Source: Fomes fomentarius
Taxonomy: Eukaryota; Basidiomycota; Agaricomycetes; Polyporales; Polyporaceae
Assembly (NCBI GenBank): GCA_022606135.1
Contig: JABYQN010000003.1
Location: 3,224,001 to 3,288,000, forward strand
Length of the DNA stretch: 64,000 bases
Reading direction: 5' to 3'
Positions 23,549-37,252 of the stretch are shown here, piece after piece. The notes beneath the pieces are model-generated. The model did not search any database, was not told the DNA's origin, and worked only from the letters and a program-made list of their open reading frames with translations. The position numbers and the translations under genes are program-made. Within the stretch, counting starts at the first letter, position 1. The number at the start of each line of letters is the position of its first letter.

Positions 23549-23944
23549 TTTGAGCCTTGTAGTGAATGCTATCGCTTGGATAGTCTGAATGTACTATAAT
23601 TCAACTATTTTCAGTGTTCTATGATGCTTCTTATGCCAGCAACTGGTGTTCAGTGGACTCCAATACTGTACTTAGTACTCGTAAGATCAAAGTAGACTCG
23701 GAATCCGGCGAGGCGGCCGGCGACGGCTTCTGTGACCTGTAGCTCGGAGCAAACTGTGACGTGTGACGGGCCGCTAGTATATATAGAGGCCTGTCCCCAC
23801 GTTCCCTCGCTAGTCTCCTGCGCCCGACTCTGCCCCGCCGAGTCGTTCGCTGGTGTTCATACGCACTGCTGCTCCCTCATTCTTGCTACGAATCGAACTC
23901 GAACTACTATCATTATCGTGTTCAATTACGCTAAGATCGCTTCC
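23549..23944 (+). promoter_or_regulatory. spacer with the FHA kinase 3 promoter
   Basis: A TATATATA word at 23778-23785 lies 160 nt before the copy 3 ATG, followed by a C/T-rich leader. No gene in this stretch. Confidence 0.5.
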
Positions 23945-26135
<2,191 letters not shown>

Positions 26136-26720
26136 CGATGGAGGGGAAGCGAATACGGCTTGGGGATCCAGTGGTGCAATCTCCGCCGAACTCGAAGACT
26201 GATGGTGCTACTTGTGTCATGTTTCCTTGCGAGCTCTCGATGTCTCAACTAGCGAATCTTTGTAGTAGTACTATGCTATATACACAAATGATGTGTATGT
26301 TGCACGTATCAGGATGTACTGTACTATTATAGCGCCCCGTGCCTGCATGACGTAGATGCAATTTTGAACACCGCGGTTGATCGATGATCGGTGGCGTGGT
26401 GTCGACAATGGTGGCTGTGTTCTCAGCATTGGTGGCTATGCTCCTTCAGCTATCTTGCTTCGTCTGTCGACGGTTATAACCTACCGTGCATCTCAGCCGT
26501 TTGCAAGGTCAGAAGTACCGTGCATAGTGTGCGCTTGAGGAGGCGGTGCGTGGGACATTGGAAGGTGTAAACAAATTCATGTGACCCAGTCAAACTCCGA
26601 CTATCGCCGCTCAAACCCGGGTCCGGCTAATGAGTCGCTTCTCTTCGTGCACACTACCTCTACATAGATTCCAGAATCACGCAACACTCCTCTTTGCTTG
26701 TCGAACTAGTTTCTGTCCTC
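26136..26720. other. spacer between FHA kinases 3 and 4
   Basis: Holds the 3' flank of copy 3 and the promoter of copy 4. No gene seen. Confidence 0.4.
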
Positions 26721-29073
26721 ATGACTACCAATATAGCACCCTCGGGCCCACCTCCAGACAACCCTCCCGAGCACCCAGTGCAACTTGAACTTAAACTCAG
26801 CCCTACGCCGGAACATCGGTCCGTACCCAACGAAGGTAGCTACTATATCACAGCTAAGTACCCTCAGGCTAATGCAAACATTTTGTCAGTCCCCTTGTCT
26901 CCTGCTCAGCGACGAGAGCCGCAAATAGAAGAAGCGCAAGCAGCCGAGGACTCCATGCCAGTGCACTCAACACCAACCGCATCCGTGTTACGGCCGTCTT
27001 TGCTTCCTGTGGAGCCCGATGTCTGGGGCTCTCTGACACGCTTGAACTCGTCAAGCTCTCCCTTTTTGTTTAAGGAGAGCCAAACAAGATATGTCATGGG
27101 CCGTGGGCCTCAGCGAGCGGACTCCCCTATCGATGTCTTGGTCCCGGACCTTCCCACGATGAGTGAGTACTATCCATGTCACTAGGTCTTTGGTACCCCG
27201 GTGCGGCGGTGACGCTGAAGCTGTTATGTGCAGGTCGGACACAATGTGCCATCGAGTGGCAGGTCGACGGCAAGGGAGACGTCACCATCACGCTCACGGA
27301 CTTGGGCTCCCACAACGGAACCTGGGTGAGTCGTGTCTCCTTTGCAATCATCCGGGCAACTTTCATCACACGATTTTAGCTCAAGAGAGAGAAGATCGGA
27401 AGGGGGAGATACAGAATTCTGCGCGACTACGACATTGTGGCCATTGGACTGCCATTCGACCCCGCGGCGCGCTCTACAGCTGGATCCTCGGCGCGCCAGC
27501 CTGACACCAGTACGTCCACCGGAGTACTATCCAGTACACTGGCTTGACTTTATCTCTAGATTTCTTGTTCCGAACACACAACTTGACCAATTTGCGAACC
27601 CGGGAGTGCCGTGTCTTCGCGAAGACATACGACTTGGACCAGAAGCTCGGGCAAGGTGCGTTTGGCGTTGTTTGGAAGGCTCGACACATAGAAGAGGGGA
27701 AATGGTACGCCGTCAAGCTGCTTGACAAGAAGGATATGTCTGCTGCGAGTCGTCGTGAAGTCCAGTTGCTCAGGGACTTGCAGCATCCCAACATCGTACA
27801 GTTTAAGGAAGCAGTGGACGAGACTTCCAAATTCGGTGAGTATGTCTTCTATTACTCCCGAAGCTCACTACGGACGATTCATGCCCAGGGCTGATTATGG
27901 AACTCATGCATGGAGGTGACCTCAAAGCATACCTTGACAGGAGCGGCAAGCTCAGTGAGTCAATGAAGTATATTCATCATTCTACACACTAACACGCCGT
28001 CATCAGCAGAGGCTATGGCACAGTACTTCACGTACCAGATTTGCGACGCGCTCGCCGTAAGTGTACTCCTTCTTACGTGCTGCATCTTCACTGATTGAGA
28101 TATACTAGTATCTCCATGCTATGGGCGTCGCCCACCGCGATCTCAAGCCTTCCAACATCATGCTGGATAGGTCGGAGCCTCCAATCCTCAAACTCGTCGA
28201 CTTCGGTCTCGCGAAGATGATGAACTCTCAGACGCTTCACGATGTATGTCTAATGATGCTCTCTTACATACTGCACGTTCCTGACTGCAGGGTCAGACAT
28301 ACTGTGGAACACCAATGTACAGGGCACCCGAGGTCGTTAACGACGATTCCAACGTATACAATGCACTCGTCGACAGTTGGAGTCTCGGTGTCACACTGTC
28401 TATGATGTGCGTCCCTTCTGTATATTCTCTAACTGATCATCTGATCATTGCTCATCATGACCACCCACTAGGTTGTGGCGTCGGAGTCCTTTTACCGAAG
28501 AGTCAGATCGTTCCTTCTCTATTGATCGGTCGTTCCTGCTGTCATGTGATGTTTCGGCCTCAGGTGCGTCGTTTCACCGCATCTGACAAGCTTCATCGCG
28601 ATGTATTTACGTCTTTCTCATCGCTCACCTGCATTCCAGGGCGCGAATTCCTCTGCGGCCTACTCAAGTTCAATCCGGATGAACGTATGAGCCCCTCCGA
28701 TGCCAAGCACCACCCATGGCTCCAGGCGGAAGCAGCGAAGCACAATACTGCACCACCGTCGTCTCCTCACCCCCTCCCTCGGGTTCATCAGGCACATCAG
28801 GGCTCTGCGTCGGCGACGCTGCGTACGCAGCCTTCTCCCCCCGAGTCACCACTACGCGACCGGTCAAACGAGCACGCCCGAGCCACCCAAGGAACTTCAG
28901 GGCCTTCCTGCGGCGCTAAACGGACGGCCGAAAATGACGGCTCCAGTTCGAAATCCCCTTCGCGTCGTCCCGCTCCCAAACGTGTGAAGGTCCGGGACGA
29001 TGTCGACGAGGACACCATGCGCGCGCCTGCCATGGTAGGTCCCAGCACGGCTCCGACAATAGACGGCCAGTGA
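26721..29073 (+). CDS. FHA-domain Ser/Thr kinase 4 (Chk2-like), no SQ/TQ cluster
   Basis: The N-terminal extension (about 95 residues before DVWGSL) is Pro-rich and lacks a TQ/SQ cluster, unlike copies 1, 2, 3 and 5. The FHA domain has MGRG and SRTQC (the binding His is Gln), then GSHNGTW, so Ser and Asn-Gly remain. The kinase shows GQGAFGVV, YAVK, HRDLKPSN, DFG, APE (RAPE) and DSWSLGV. The tail is rich in Ser/Pro/Thr with KRTAEN and PKRVKVR basic motifs, a probable nuclear signal. It lacks the DEIPGLG ending. It closes the four-gene tandem array. Loss of both the SQ/TQ cluster and the FHA His suggests it is regulated differently from a canonical checkpoint kinase (inference). Confidence 0.87.
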
Positions 29074-30390
29074 GAAGTACAGGAACTCGATTCTTCATGG
29101 TCCGACACCCGCTCGGACTCGGTACTAGGGCTTGGACTAGTTCATGAACCTCCGACTGATAGGCTGCTGAGATATACAGCCGATACTATATCCCTATCTA
29201 CGTCGTCTAATATGGTAGACCCATTTCACGCCGAGCTTGGTTAACTGGACTGTATCATAAAACCTATAATGTAGACGCTGAACTGCACTACAGTAGTGTC
29301 CATCTCGTGTAGCTGCTACTGTACTAGGACTATCTCTAGATGTATCTATCATCCACCGTAATCAGTGTATACGTATACAGAGCGTTTTCACGATGGACTG
29401 GCCGTGGCAACAAGTATCGGCCCCTTCCTTGAACGTTGAACGTTCAGCTAGGTTCGGAACAAGTCGCCTTCTCCGCTCAGATTGGGGGTGCGCTGCGAAG
29501 CAAGCGCCGGAGCAAGGGCTTCCTAGACTCGGACTTGGACTAGGTCGACGACGATGGACGCCTTGGACCGCCGTCTTCCGACATTATCCAGCAAACGGCT
29601 CCCCATAATATTGACAGCAACGTGCGTCCGTGCAACTGCTTATAATTCCGTGATGGGGCTCTAGCTCGTTTGCGCGGACAGTTGAGTACCCGCCTGACGC
29701 CCGCGGGACGGGTTGCCATATAGATTCCGCACACACGAGAGGCATGAGGCAGACATACTTCGCGGAGAATCCGCCAGTCCGGCAAGTCTCCGGTGCAACA
29801 GCGCTTGTGCACGACTCGGCGGAGAGTTGGGATACGACTTGAGACGACGACATTGTCATTGTTGAGCATGTGTCGCTCTCACCAGCGTGCTGACCGCCGG
29901 GCCTTGATACCCACACCGCAGGTCTGGTACAAGGCGCGAAGCATGCCGGTGAGCGAAGGGATGAGGGTGTGTGGCGGGGATGAGAGGTGTCACGTCTTGT
30001 TGTTGCATCCGGAGGTTTTACGCGAACGGGAGCAAAGAGAATAAGGCGACGTTCTGAGGAAGCGGTATGTAGAGAGTAGCGATGGACAGCGGCAGAGTGA
30101 ATGGGCGGGGACCTAGCTTGACGTGTGGCCACGGGATGGACTTCATGACCTTGTAAGTTACAATGTAAGTAACGCAACTTACGACCATCAATCACCCTGT
30201 ACGTAGAAACAATGCACTAGCATGCCATGGCGGAATATCATACAAATTTCATTCACGCCGAACCAGGACTGTATGTAGATGGTAATCACCCCTGCACTGT
30301 GTACGTGCGGACTAGGATCGGTAAATCCCGGACTCCCATTTTTCCGGTCCCAGGGAGAGGCGGAACAAAAACCATTCGCAACGCTTTTCA
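29074..30390. other. intergenic, no supported gene
   Basis: A 203-residue minus-strand frame (29584-30195) looks compositional: it lacks recognisable motifs and has Arg/Ser/His-rich content. Everything else is AT-rich spacer. Confidence 0.35.
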
Positions 30391-30472
30391 TGGCCAACGC
30401 CGGGATCGAACCGACGACCTTGGCGTAATCTCAATATTAGCACCACGCTCTAACCAACTGAGCTAGCCGGCC
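30391..30472 (-). tRNA. tRNA-Ile (anticodon AAT) with an 8-nt intron
   Basis: The reverse strand folds as a cloverleaf. The acceptor GGCCGGC pairs with GTTGGCC (two G-U) and the discriminator is A. The D arm is GCTC/GAGC, the anticodon stem TGGTG/CGCCA, the variable loop AGGTC, and the T arm GTCGG/CCGGC with loop TTCGATC. The anticodon loop is 15 nt: C-T-AAT-A, TTGAGATT, A. That leaves an 8-nt intron at the canonical position and a 74-nt mature tRNA. It is divergent to the polymerase delta subunit gene that starts about 110 nt away. Confidence 0.9.
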
Positions 30473-30584
30473 ATGTAAAGATACTGTTGACAGTAATACA
30501 TCAGGACCATTGCTATCACTGAGAGTTCTCGTCGAGTTGTGCCCTCCTCGACATTGACCTATGCATCCATCACTTCACCAAGTC

Positions 30585-31339
30585 ATGAAACAATCGAAAC
30601 TTTCTTTTGCCTCGAAGAGAACTGCCTCCGCGGCTGCTCTTGGAAAGGAGTCCAAGTCCAAGGCAACACGCAAGCAACCTACCCGCGCTTCATCTAGCCC
30701 GGAAACCCTCATAGTCATCTCGGAGAGTTCAGACGACGAGCACGAAGTTCCTGCACCCAAGAAGCGACGCCTTGTACCATCCAACGACAAGGATCTGACC
30801 AAGCAGTCTCCGCAAAAATATGCAGAGGAGGGTGCGAAGGTGGCTCCTGAGTCGGAGCGGGAACCCCTGAATATTTCGGACAAGCGGTGGAGGATGCTGT
30901 ATGGCGAGGTTCGGGATAAGATGGGCCACATTGAGCCTGGTGAGTGATATTGTGCGCGGACGGGCTTGTTCGGACGGAGGAGCTCATTGGGGCGTTCTGT
31001 TCCTAGTTCATGGAAAGGGCCAGACTATGGTCAGCCAGATCCTGAGGGTGTTCGACCTGTACGTTGTTCATCTGCTACCTCTGTGCGCATTCCTATGACG
31101 CTCATATTGGCCTTCTGTCAGCTCTTACGAGTACGGCCCATGTGTTGGTGTTTCTCGTCTCGACCGTTGGGAACGAGCGGAAGCACTCGGTCTCCATCCA
31201 CCGCCAGAGGTGAGTACTTCCCGTATATATGGTGCGTTATGCTTACTGACAGTCCGCATAGGTCAAGATGATCCTTATAACCAAAGAAGGTAGCACTGCA
31301 GAGCAATATACGCAGTCGGTCTTTTATGGCGAGGTCTAG
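30585..31339 (+). CDS. POLD4: DNA polymerase delta subunit 4 (POLD4/Cdm1)
   Basis: Four exons (30585-30939, 31007-31058, 31122-31209, 31262-31339) give 190 residues. The N-terminus MKQSKLSFASK is a PCNA-interaction-like motif (Q-x-x-L-x-F), followed by a disordered, charged region with a PKKRR basic patch. The C-terminal domain has FDLSYEYGPCVGVSRLDRWE, then ALGLHPPPEV, the diagnostic POLD4 block. This is the smallest subunit of replicative polymerase delta and stabilises the complex with PCNA at the fork. An upstream in-frame ATG (30561) exists, but the start at 30585 puts the PIP-like motif at the very N-terminus. The gene is convergent with the BRPF-like gene, 284 bp between stops. Confidence 0.9.
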
Positions 31340-31623
31340 CATCCCTCGTCCTCTACCCTGGCTCTGCCAGTGTCCATGAACGCAAGACAATGGACTGTGT
31401 TGTTGTGTTGTTGTACTTCTATATGGCCCATCAGTCCTACCCGTCCTGTATTCATAAACACAAGTAGTCTACCCCCTACTAGTCGATACGAACACAAACT
31501 ACTTGCTACTTGTCCCTTGCAACTTATCCCGCACTGCTCGGTTTGGCGCATCAATATAGCAAACGCGACACATGTCATCACACACAATCTAGTAGTACAA
31601 AGTGTACTGCAGTAGTGCAGGTC

Positions 31624-34600
31624 TCACTCCACCTCTGTCATAGGGCTATCAGTATCAAACGCGTCTGCCGGAGGCTGACCGCCCGAAGGAGGGGGCACAC
31701 TCGCTGAAGCTTTTCCAGCGGATTGACCGCCCATCATCGCCGCCGCATCCTCTGCCTCCATCTCCGCAAGGGCATCCCTGTACAGTGGTCAGCCTCATGA
31801 GGAAAAGCAAATGAATCTATCTATGACTTACTGATAGGCGTTCCGGCACTCTGTCCGGCGGTTGTTGTTCCTCCACCGCTGGTATTTGCTGGATGGGGCT
31901 AGCATCTGCGCATCCAGGGCTACGGAAAGCAGGACCATCTCAGTGCTACTGAAACGGAGTAGCTGAAGATGAAGGAGGATTCGTACCATCGTCCTCGCCC
32001 AAGTATCGGAGGTTCCGTAGTTTGACCCACGCCCTAGGACGAGAACGCCAGTCAGTGACAGGCCTATACGACGCAGAGAATGGGACTCATATACCAGTTG
32101 TTATTGTGGTTCTTCTCGTAAAACCGGACCAACACATTATTCGGGTCACTCAGGTTGCGCGTTCTCTGCAGGACGCCCTTAGGGATCTCCGCATCGTCGG
32201 GCTCGAACACAACTGCCGGCCACCACGGGAACGAATCTACCTTGGCCCACACTGCACGACCATCAGCATATACGCATACGAGAAGAAGTCCCAGGATACG
32301 TACCCAACGTCCCACCCTCGACTTTCTGTCCAGCTTTCAACACAATCACACCAGGCTCATCAGGCGGAGGCGGCGCAGCCCTTCCCCTTCCCTTTGGGGC
32401 AGACGCAACCACTGGCATAGGCGCAGGCGCAGGCGGTGTGAGTGCAGGTGCCACAGCTGGTTTCGCTTTCGCTGTAACGACAGGTCTGGGTTTCGGCTTA
32501 GGCTTCGGCGCCGGAGTAGGAGGCTCGCTCTCCAGGTCAGACAGATCCGTCAGATCCGAATCAACGTCCATCGCGTCCCCGCCGTCCTGCGCCCTCTGTG
32601 AGGCAGCGAGCTCGGCGACGGCCTGGTCGCGCGCAGCGAGTCGCTCGGCCTTCTTGCGCAGGTACTTTTCGCGCCGGATCGTGGGCGTGTCGAGCTCTTC
32701 GATGATGATGATGCGGCGCGGGGTTTTGGCTTCTTCGCCCTCACCCTTCGCCCTTCCTTTGCCCTTATTCTTCTGTTTCTCCTCGGGCTCGGGCTCGGGC
32801 TCGGGCTCAGGCTCGGGTTGAGCATCGGTCTCACGCTGAGGTTCGGGATGTGAGTCCATAGGAGGGTCGGGCTGTATGTCGGGCTCTGCCAAGGGCTGCG
32901 AGTCGGATTGTAGTGGTGGCTCGACCTGCGATTCGGGCTGGAGTACGGGTTGTAGTGGTTGTTCTACCTGCAATTCGGGCTGGAGCTGGAGTTGTAGTTT
33001 TGGCTCTACCTGCAATTCAGGCAGAAGTTCAGGCGCAGGGTGCGATTCAGGCGGTAGTTCGGATTGTCGCCCTTCGGGAGTCACTGGTTGGGCTTCCTCC
33101 TCTGGCTGGCGTGGCTGTTCGACAGCCATGCCTAGATCTTCCTGAGAGGTCTCGGGTGCAGGAGCAGGCTCATCGATGTCCATCAGCACTGAATCTGTAG
33201 TCTGAAGCTCTTGAGTAGCGAGAGGCTTATCCTGCGGTGATGGAGACTCAGGGGTCTCCTGTTCAGATGAGGGCTCGGGTGGCGGTTCGGCGACAACGTT
33301 TTGTGACTCAGATGCCGCTTCTTCTAATACTTCCGGCTCGTGCTTTGAAGGGGACGGTTCTGGTGTTTGATGTGGTTCCCGCGGACTGGTAGGTTTTAGT
33401 GCAGGTTCGGGTTCTGATTCATGTCCCGCTGGTGTCTGCGCCACAACGAGCGCTAACGCATCCGGCTTCACGGCAGGCTCCTCCACCTCTTCCTCCACCA
33501 CCACCTCCACATCTGGCTCAGATACCGGCGGATGCGCAACTGCAGTTTCTTGTGCACTGATAGTTTGTGGATCGGGCAAGGACTCGGGAGCATGGGTGGT
33601 GTTTGGTTGCGGGGATGTAGGTTTGTGCGGACGAGGAGTGTCGGACGACGGCTCGGGAGGACGCTCTGGTGAACGGAAGACAGATTCTGGGATGACTCCC
33701 TGGACGCCCGTGCTGTCGGGCTGTGAAGGCTCTGATATCCTCGACGGACCAGCCTCTGAAGCAGATACAGCAGAGGGAGGCGCCTCCTCTGCCGGTGGCA
33801 GCGAATTCGTCCCGTCTGCCATTGGGTCCATGCTGACATTCGACAGTCGACTCTTGTCGTGCGCTACAAGCTTTGTCAATATAATCCTCCATACAAGCCA
33901 ACAGAGTTACTCACAGATCTTCGCTCTCTTCCTCGGCGGCGGTAACGGCTGCCTCTCCACGGCTGGCCTCCCGCCCCGCTTCTGGTCTGCGGGCAAGATC
34001 CACCCAACCTCAAACATCTTGAACGACTGCCTGCTATCGACATCCTCCACCGTCAGCGGCAAATTCTGCAACGGCGCCGCATGCGACTTCCTTCCCCTCC
34101 TCGGCTTCTCCCCAACACCAGCATCAGGAGACGTCGACGGCCCAGCACTCGCATTGGCACCGGGCTGCTGGGCGGCCTCGGGTGTCTGCGACGTCTCGGA
34201 GCCCATGCCGGTCACTTCCGCCTCGAACGCGACGGCAGCGGCGACGGCGGCCCGCGTGCGGGGGGCACGGAACCCCGGGGACGAGTCCAGCGCAACCTTA
34301 CGCTCCTGCTTCTTCCTCTCCAGCGCCGACCTCCGATCATACTTCGGTTTCTGCCTCTGCAGCCGCAGGAGCTTCTGCCGCGGGTGCGGGAGAGGCGGAG
34401 GCGGAGGAGCAGGGGGACGGATGAGCGGGAGCTCGAAGTTGAGAAGGGACTCGACGGGTGTGGTGGTGATGATGAGGTTCGTGTCCCGTCGGATGGACGC
34501 TTCGGAGACGAGGAGGTTGAGGATGTCGAGCGGGGGCTCGAGGTCGCCGATTGGCGGGAGGGGCAGGTCGGAGGGGTCTAGCTCTGGTTGAGGTGTGATG

Positions 34601-36983
34601 GCGTCTACCTGTGGTTTCTCCTCTACAAGCTCGACGTCGACATCGGGAGGCAATGGCGGGGGAGGGGGTTCGAGCTCAGCTATGGTAGGATGAGGGTGAG
34701 GATGAGGGTAATGCATGAGTCGGTCCAGTTTCGCAAGCTCAGTCTGGGCAGTGGCTTGTATGCGCAGTGCAGTCCTATAGAAGGGGGTGTTGGCTTGGTT
34801 GTATGCCATGGCATTGCTCAAGACGAGGTTGATGTCGCGCTGGGCTGAGGTTAGACATTGCGTTACAAATTGATTTAGACGATAGATTACCTTGAACTCT
34901 GCGAGGTCGAGGTATTCATGCCTGTCCAGCTTCCGATCGATCATATTCCAGCACATCGGGTTCTTGATGATGTCGTAGTAGTCAGGCACTTCCGCCTTGC
35001 TCACAGGCCACTTGAAGTAGTCTTGACGATCCAGTCTAAATGGTACGTCAGTCAGAACCAATGGAATGGGCCTTCGATTAACGTACGATGTGATGTTCTC
35101 ATAAGCCAGACGGAGGAACCCCTCATGGAGGAAGAAAAAATGGAGAAAAACGGTCTGGAGAGTATCAGATTGATCCCGCTTTGTTCGCTCGCGGCGCTGG
35201 ACGACATCTGCGACTATCCGCAGTCTCTCAAGCTCCATGCGCAACTGTTTCATGTGCTGGTAAAGTGGGTGTGAGAAGTCAACATCTTGAATGCGAACGG
35301 TCAGACTCACATCGAGCTTCACGGTTTTCTCCTCGTCTGTCTGCTGCTTGCTGCCCGACAGCGCAGTCCAGGGCTCGAGGTGTAAGCGCTTCAGGAGGGG
35401 GGCACCGCGCCTTGCTTCACGCTTAAGACTCCAATACTTACACACAAGATGCACGAACTCAGGTTTATGTCGTATGTGTATCTTTGAGATATACTGTAGA
35501 ATGCGGTTGACGATGATCCGCGGAACAAGGGGCGGGCCAGGCTTGTACTGCTTGTTGTACGCGCGTGCCGTCTTATTCGACTTAGGGCTGGGGTGGATGC
35601 TGTCACCCTCGACGCCGTCGTCCTCGGCTCGGTGCATTGCAGCGCGGGCTTCCTGTTGCTCTCTCTGACGTTTCTCGGTCAGCCTATGTCTCTGGGAGCA
35701 GCACTGCATCGAAGAGCATACCGGTAGGTGCTTCTCGCAGTAACAAGCCAAGGTTGGCGCTTCGGAGCCTTGGGTCGCTTTCATTGGCATGAGGAATTTC
35801 TCCTTCCGAGCACATGTCGCGTGGAAGGCGGTGAAACACGACGCCTTGGTACATTGTATGCAGGCTCCGTATTTGACATCGCATATAGAACACCTCTAGA
35901 ACATCTGAGTACGGGAACAAGCGGGAATAAGGGATCCGGGCTGACCAGTTTCCAGCGCTGCTTTGAGATCTTCTCTACTCCGGTGATTGGCTCCATAAAC
36001 ACGTCGTTGGCGACACTTGTCTCAGGGGTCCAGATAGCGCACAATAGGTGGACCCAATCTCCAGACACGGTCTGCTTGAAGGCGCCCCCTTCGTTCGGAC
36101 ACAATATACAACTCTACGTTGTGAGTTAAGTTGATGAGAGTACATCCGAGAAAATCAGAAAAGTACTCACAACAGGATTCTCAGGCGAGACGGTGCATTT
36201 CCTACAGAGCCACTGTCCCTCGGGAATGTAAGGCACGCCATAGCAATCTATGACACCGTCAGGGTCAGCCTGTCGTCGGAAATGGAAGAAGCGTACCTTG
36301 ATGAACAGCGAGGTTGCAGCCGTCACAGAATACTATCGCATTCGTGTTTTCCCCTTCAGAGTCGTCGCAGATAGCGCACGTCGAGTCCTCTGACGGCAGT
36401 GCCATGTCTGGCTTGGGGAGGTTCTTGGTCTGGACAGGGGTTCAAGCACCAATCTCGCGAAATGAACTGTCGATGGACTCACCAGGTCAAACCATTCCTT
36501 CTCCAACCTGTCCATCACGATCTCGAAGGCTTCGTAGGTCACTTTGTCAAGATGCTTAGCCTTGCGTTCTTCATTGAGCGCGTCCAGCCATTCCTGGTCT
36601 ATACCAGGCGTAAGAAGTAGGTATATAGCGCGCGAGGGCAAAAGATAGCGTACCTTGCTCGTCCATGTCATACTCGACCTGAATTGCAAGATCGCTTTCG
36701 AGCGGCTCTGACAACGGCATGAGTTGAGAGCCTCTTTCAGACGCGATGCAACTATACCGATATAACGGATGTAATGCTCTGGTCGTTGGAACTCGGATCC
36801 ATCGTTGTCTGTTCCCTTCTTCAGCCATCGCAAAGCATGGTGCGCGATTGAAGACTCACACCCATATGTCCTCGCGACATGGTCATACACTCCTGGGTGC
36901 TTCTGGTTCACTTCATCAGAGACCTTGGTGAACGAGACCTTCGGGAGAGCATTCGGCGCGGGCGAGGCGACCCCGCGCGCCAT
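31624..36983 (-). CDS. BRPF/Nto1-like chromatin reader (EPL, PHD-ePHD, bromodomain, PWWP)
   Basis: Domains in order from the ATG at 36983. An enhancer-of-polycomb-like segment spans about 36980-36420. PHD1 follows ([20 protein letters not shown], with NLAVHQ), then [16 protein letters not shown]. The extended PHD ([14 protein letters not shown] to FTAFHATCA) runs from 36100 to 35800. A bromodomain (DYFKWPV to [13 protein letters not shown], with its acetyl-lysine Asn) lies near 35030-34780. A long acidic, Pro/Gln-rich linker (about 33880-32350) includes a PEPEPE repeat. A PWWP domain ([15 protein letters not shown]) starts near 32255. The protein ends MTEVE at 31624. BRPF proteins scaffold MYST acetyltransferase complexes (NuA3 in yeast) on histone H3. 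In yeast the PWWP reader is a separate subunit (Pdp3); here it is in the same chain. The start is divergent to ARP2. Confidence 0.87.
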
Positions 36984-37252
36984 CGGAGCGGCTCAAAAGA
37001 TGGGAGATGATGAAAGTACAAGAGAGAGTTGTGAGACGAGTATATGCGCGCAGGTAGGACCGATAACAATGCAAGCACAATGCAGAGGGTAATGCGGAGT
37101 GAGGCGCGGATAGGGCGCGGATGCGCGACGCGACTGTGAGTTGACGCTGCGCCCGCCGGGCGCCTCCGCGCACTGCGTGCTTGTGCCCTCTCACCTTCAC
37201 CTCGGCATATCTACGACATCAACCACGACGACCTCCTCTCCATCCTACGATT
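36984..37252. promoter_or_regulatory. bidirectional promoter, BRPF-like gene and ARP2
   Basis: A 269-nt stretch between two divergent start codons. It is GC-rich in the middle with C/T-rich leaders on each side. No TATA box is obvious for either gene, as is common for housekeeping pairs. Confidence 0.6.

Noticed and set aside
29584..30195. 203-codon minus-strand frame as a possible small secreted protein
   Set aside because: No signal peptide, no domain, residue bias only. Left as an uncertain intergenic frame.
32438..33200. Gly/Ser-rich plus-strand frames ([12 protein letters not shown])
   Set aside because: They are antisense shadows of the Pro/Glu/Gln repeats in the BRPF-like linker.
33596..34591. 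331-codon plus-strand frame
   Set aside because: Antisense to the linker and Pro-rich part of the BRPF-like gene. Domain evidence supports only the minus strand.
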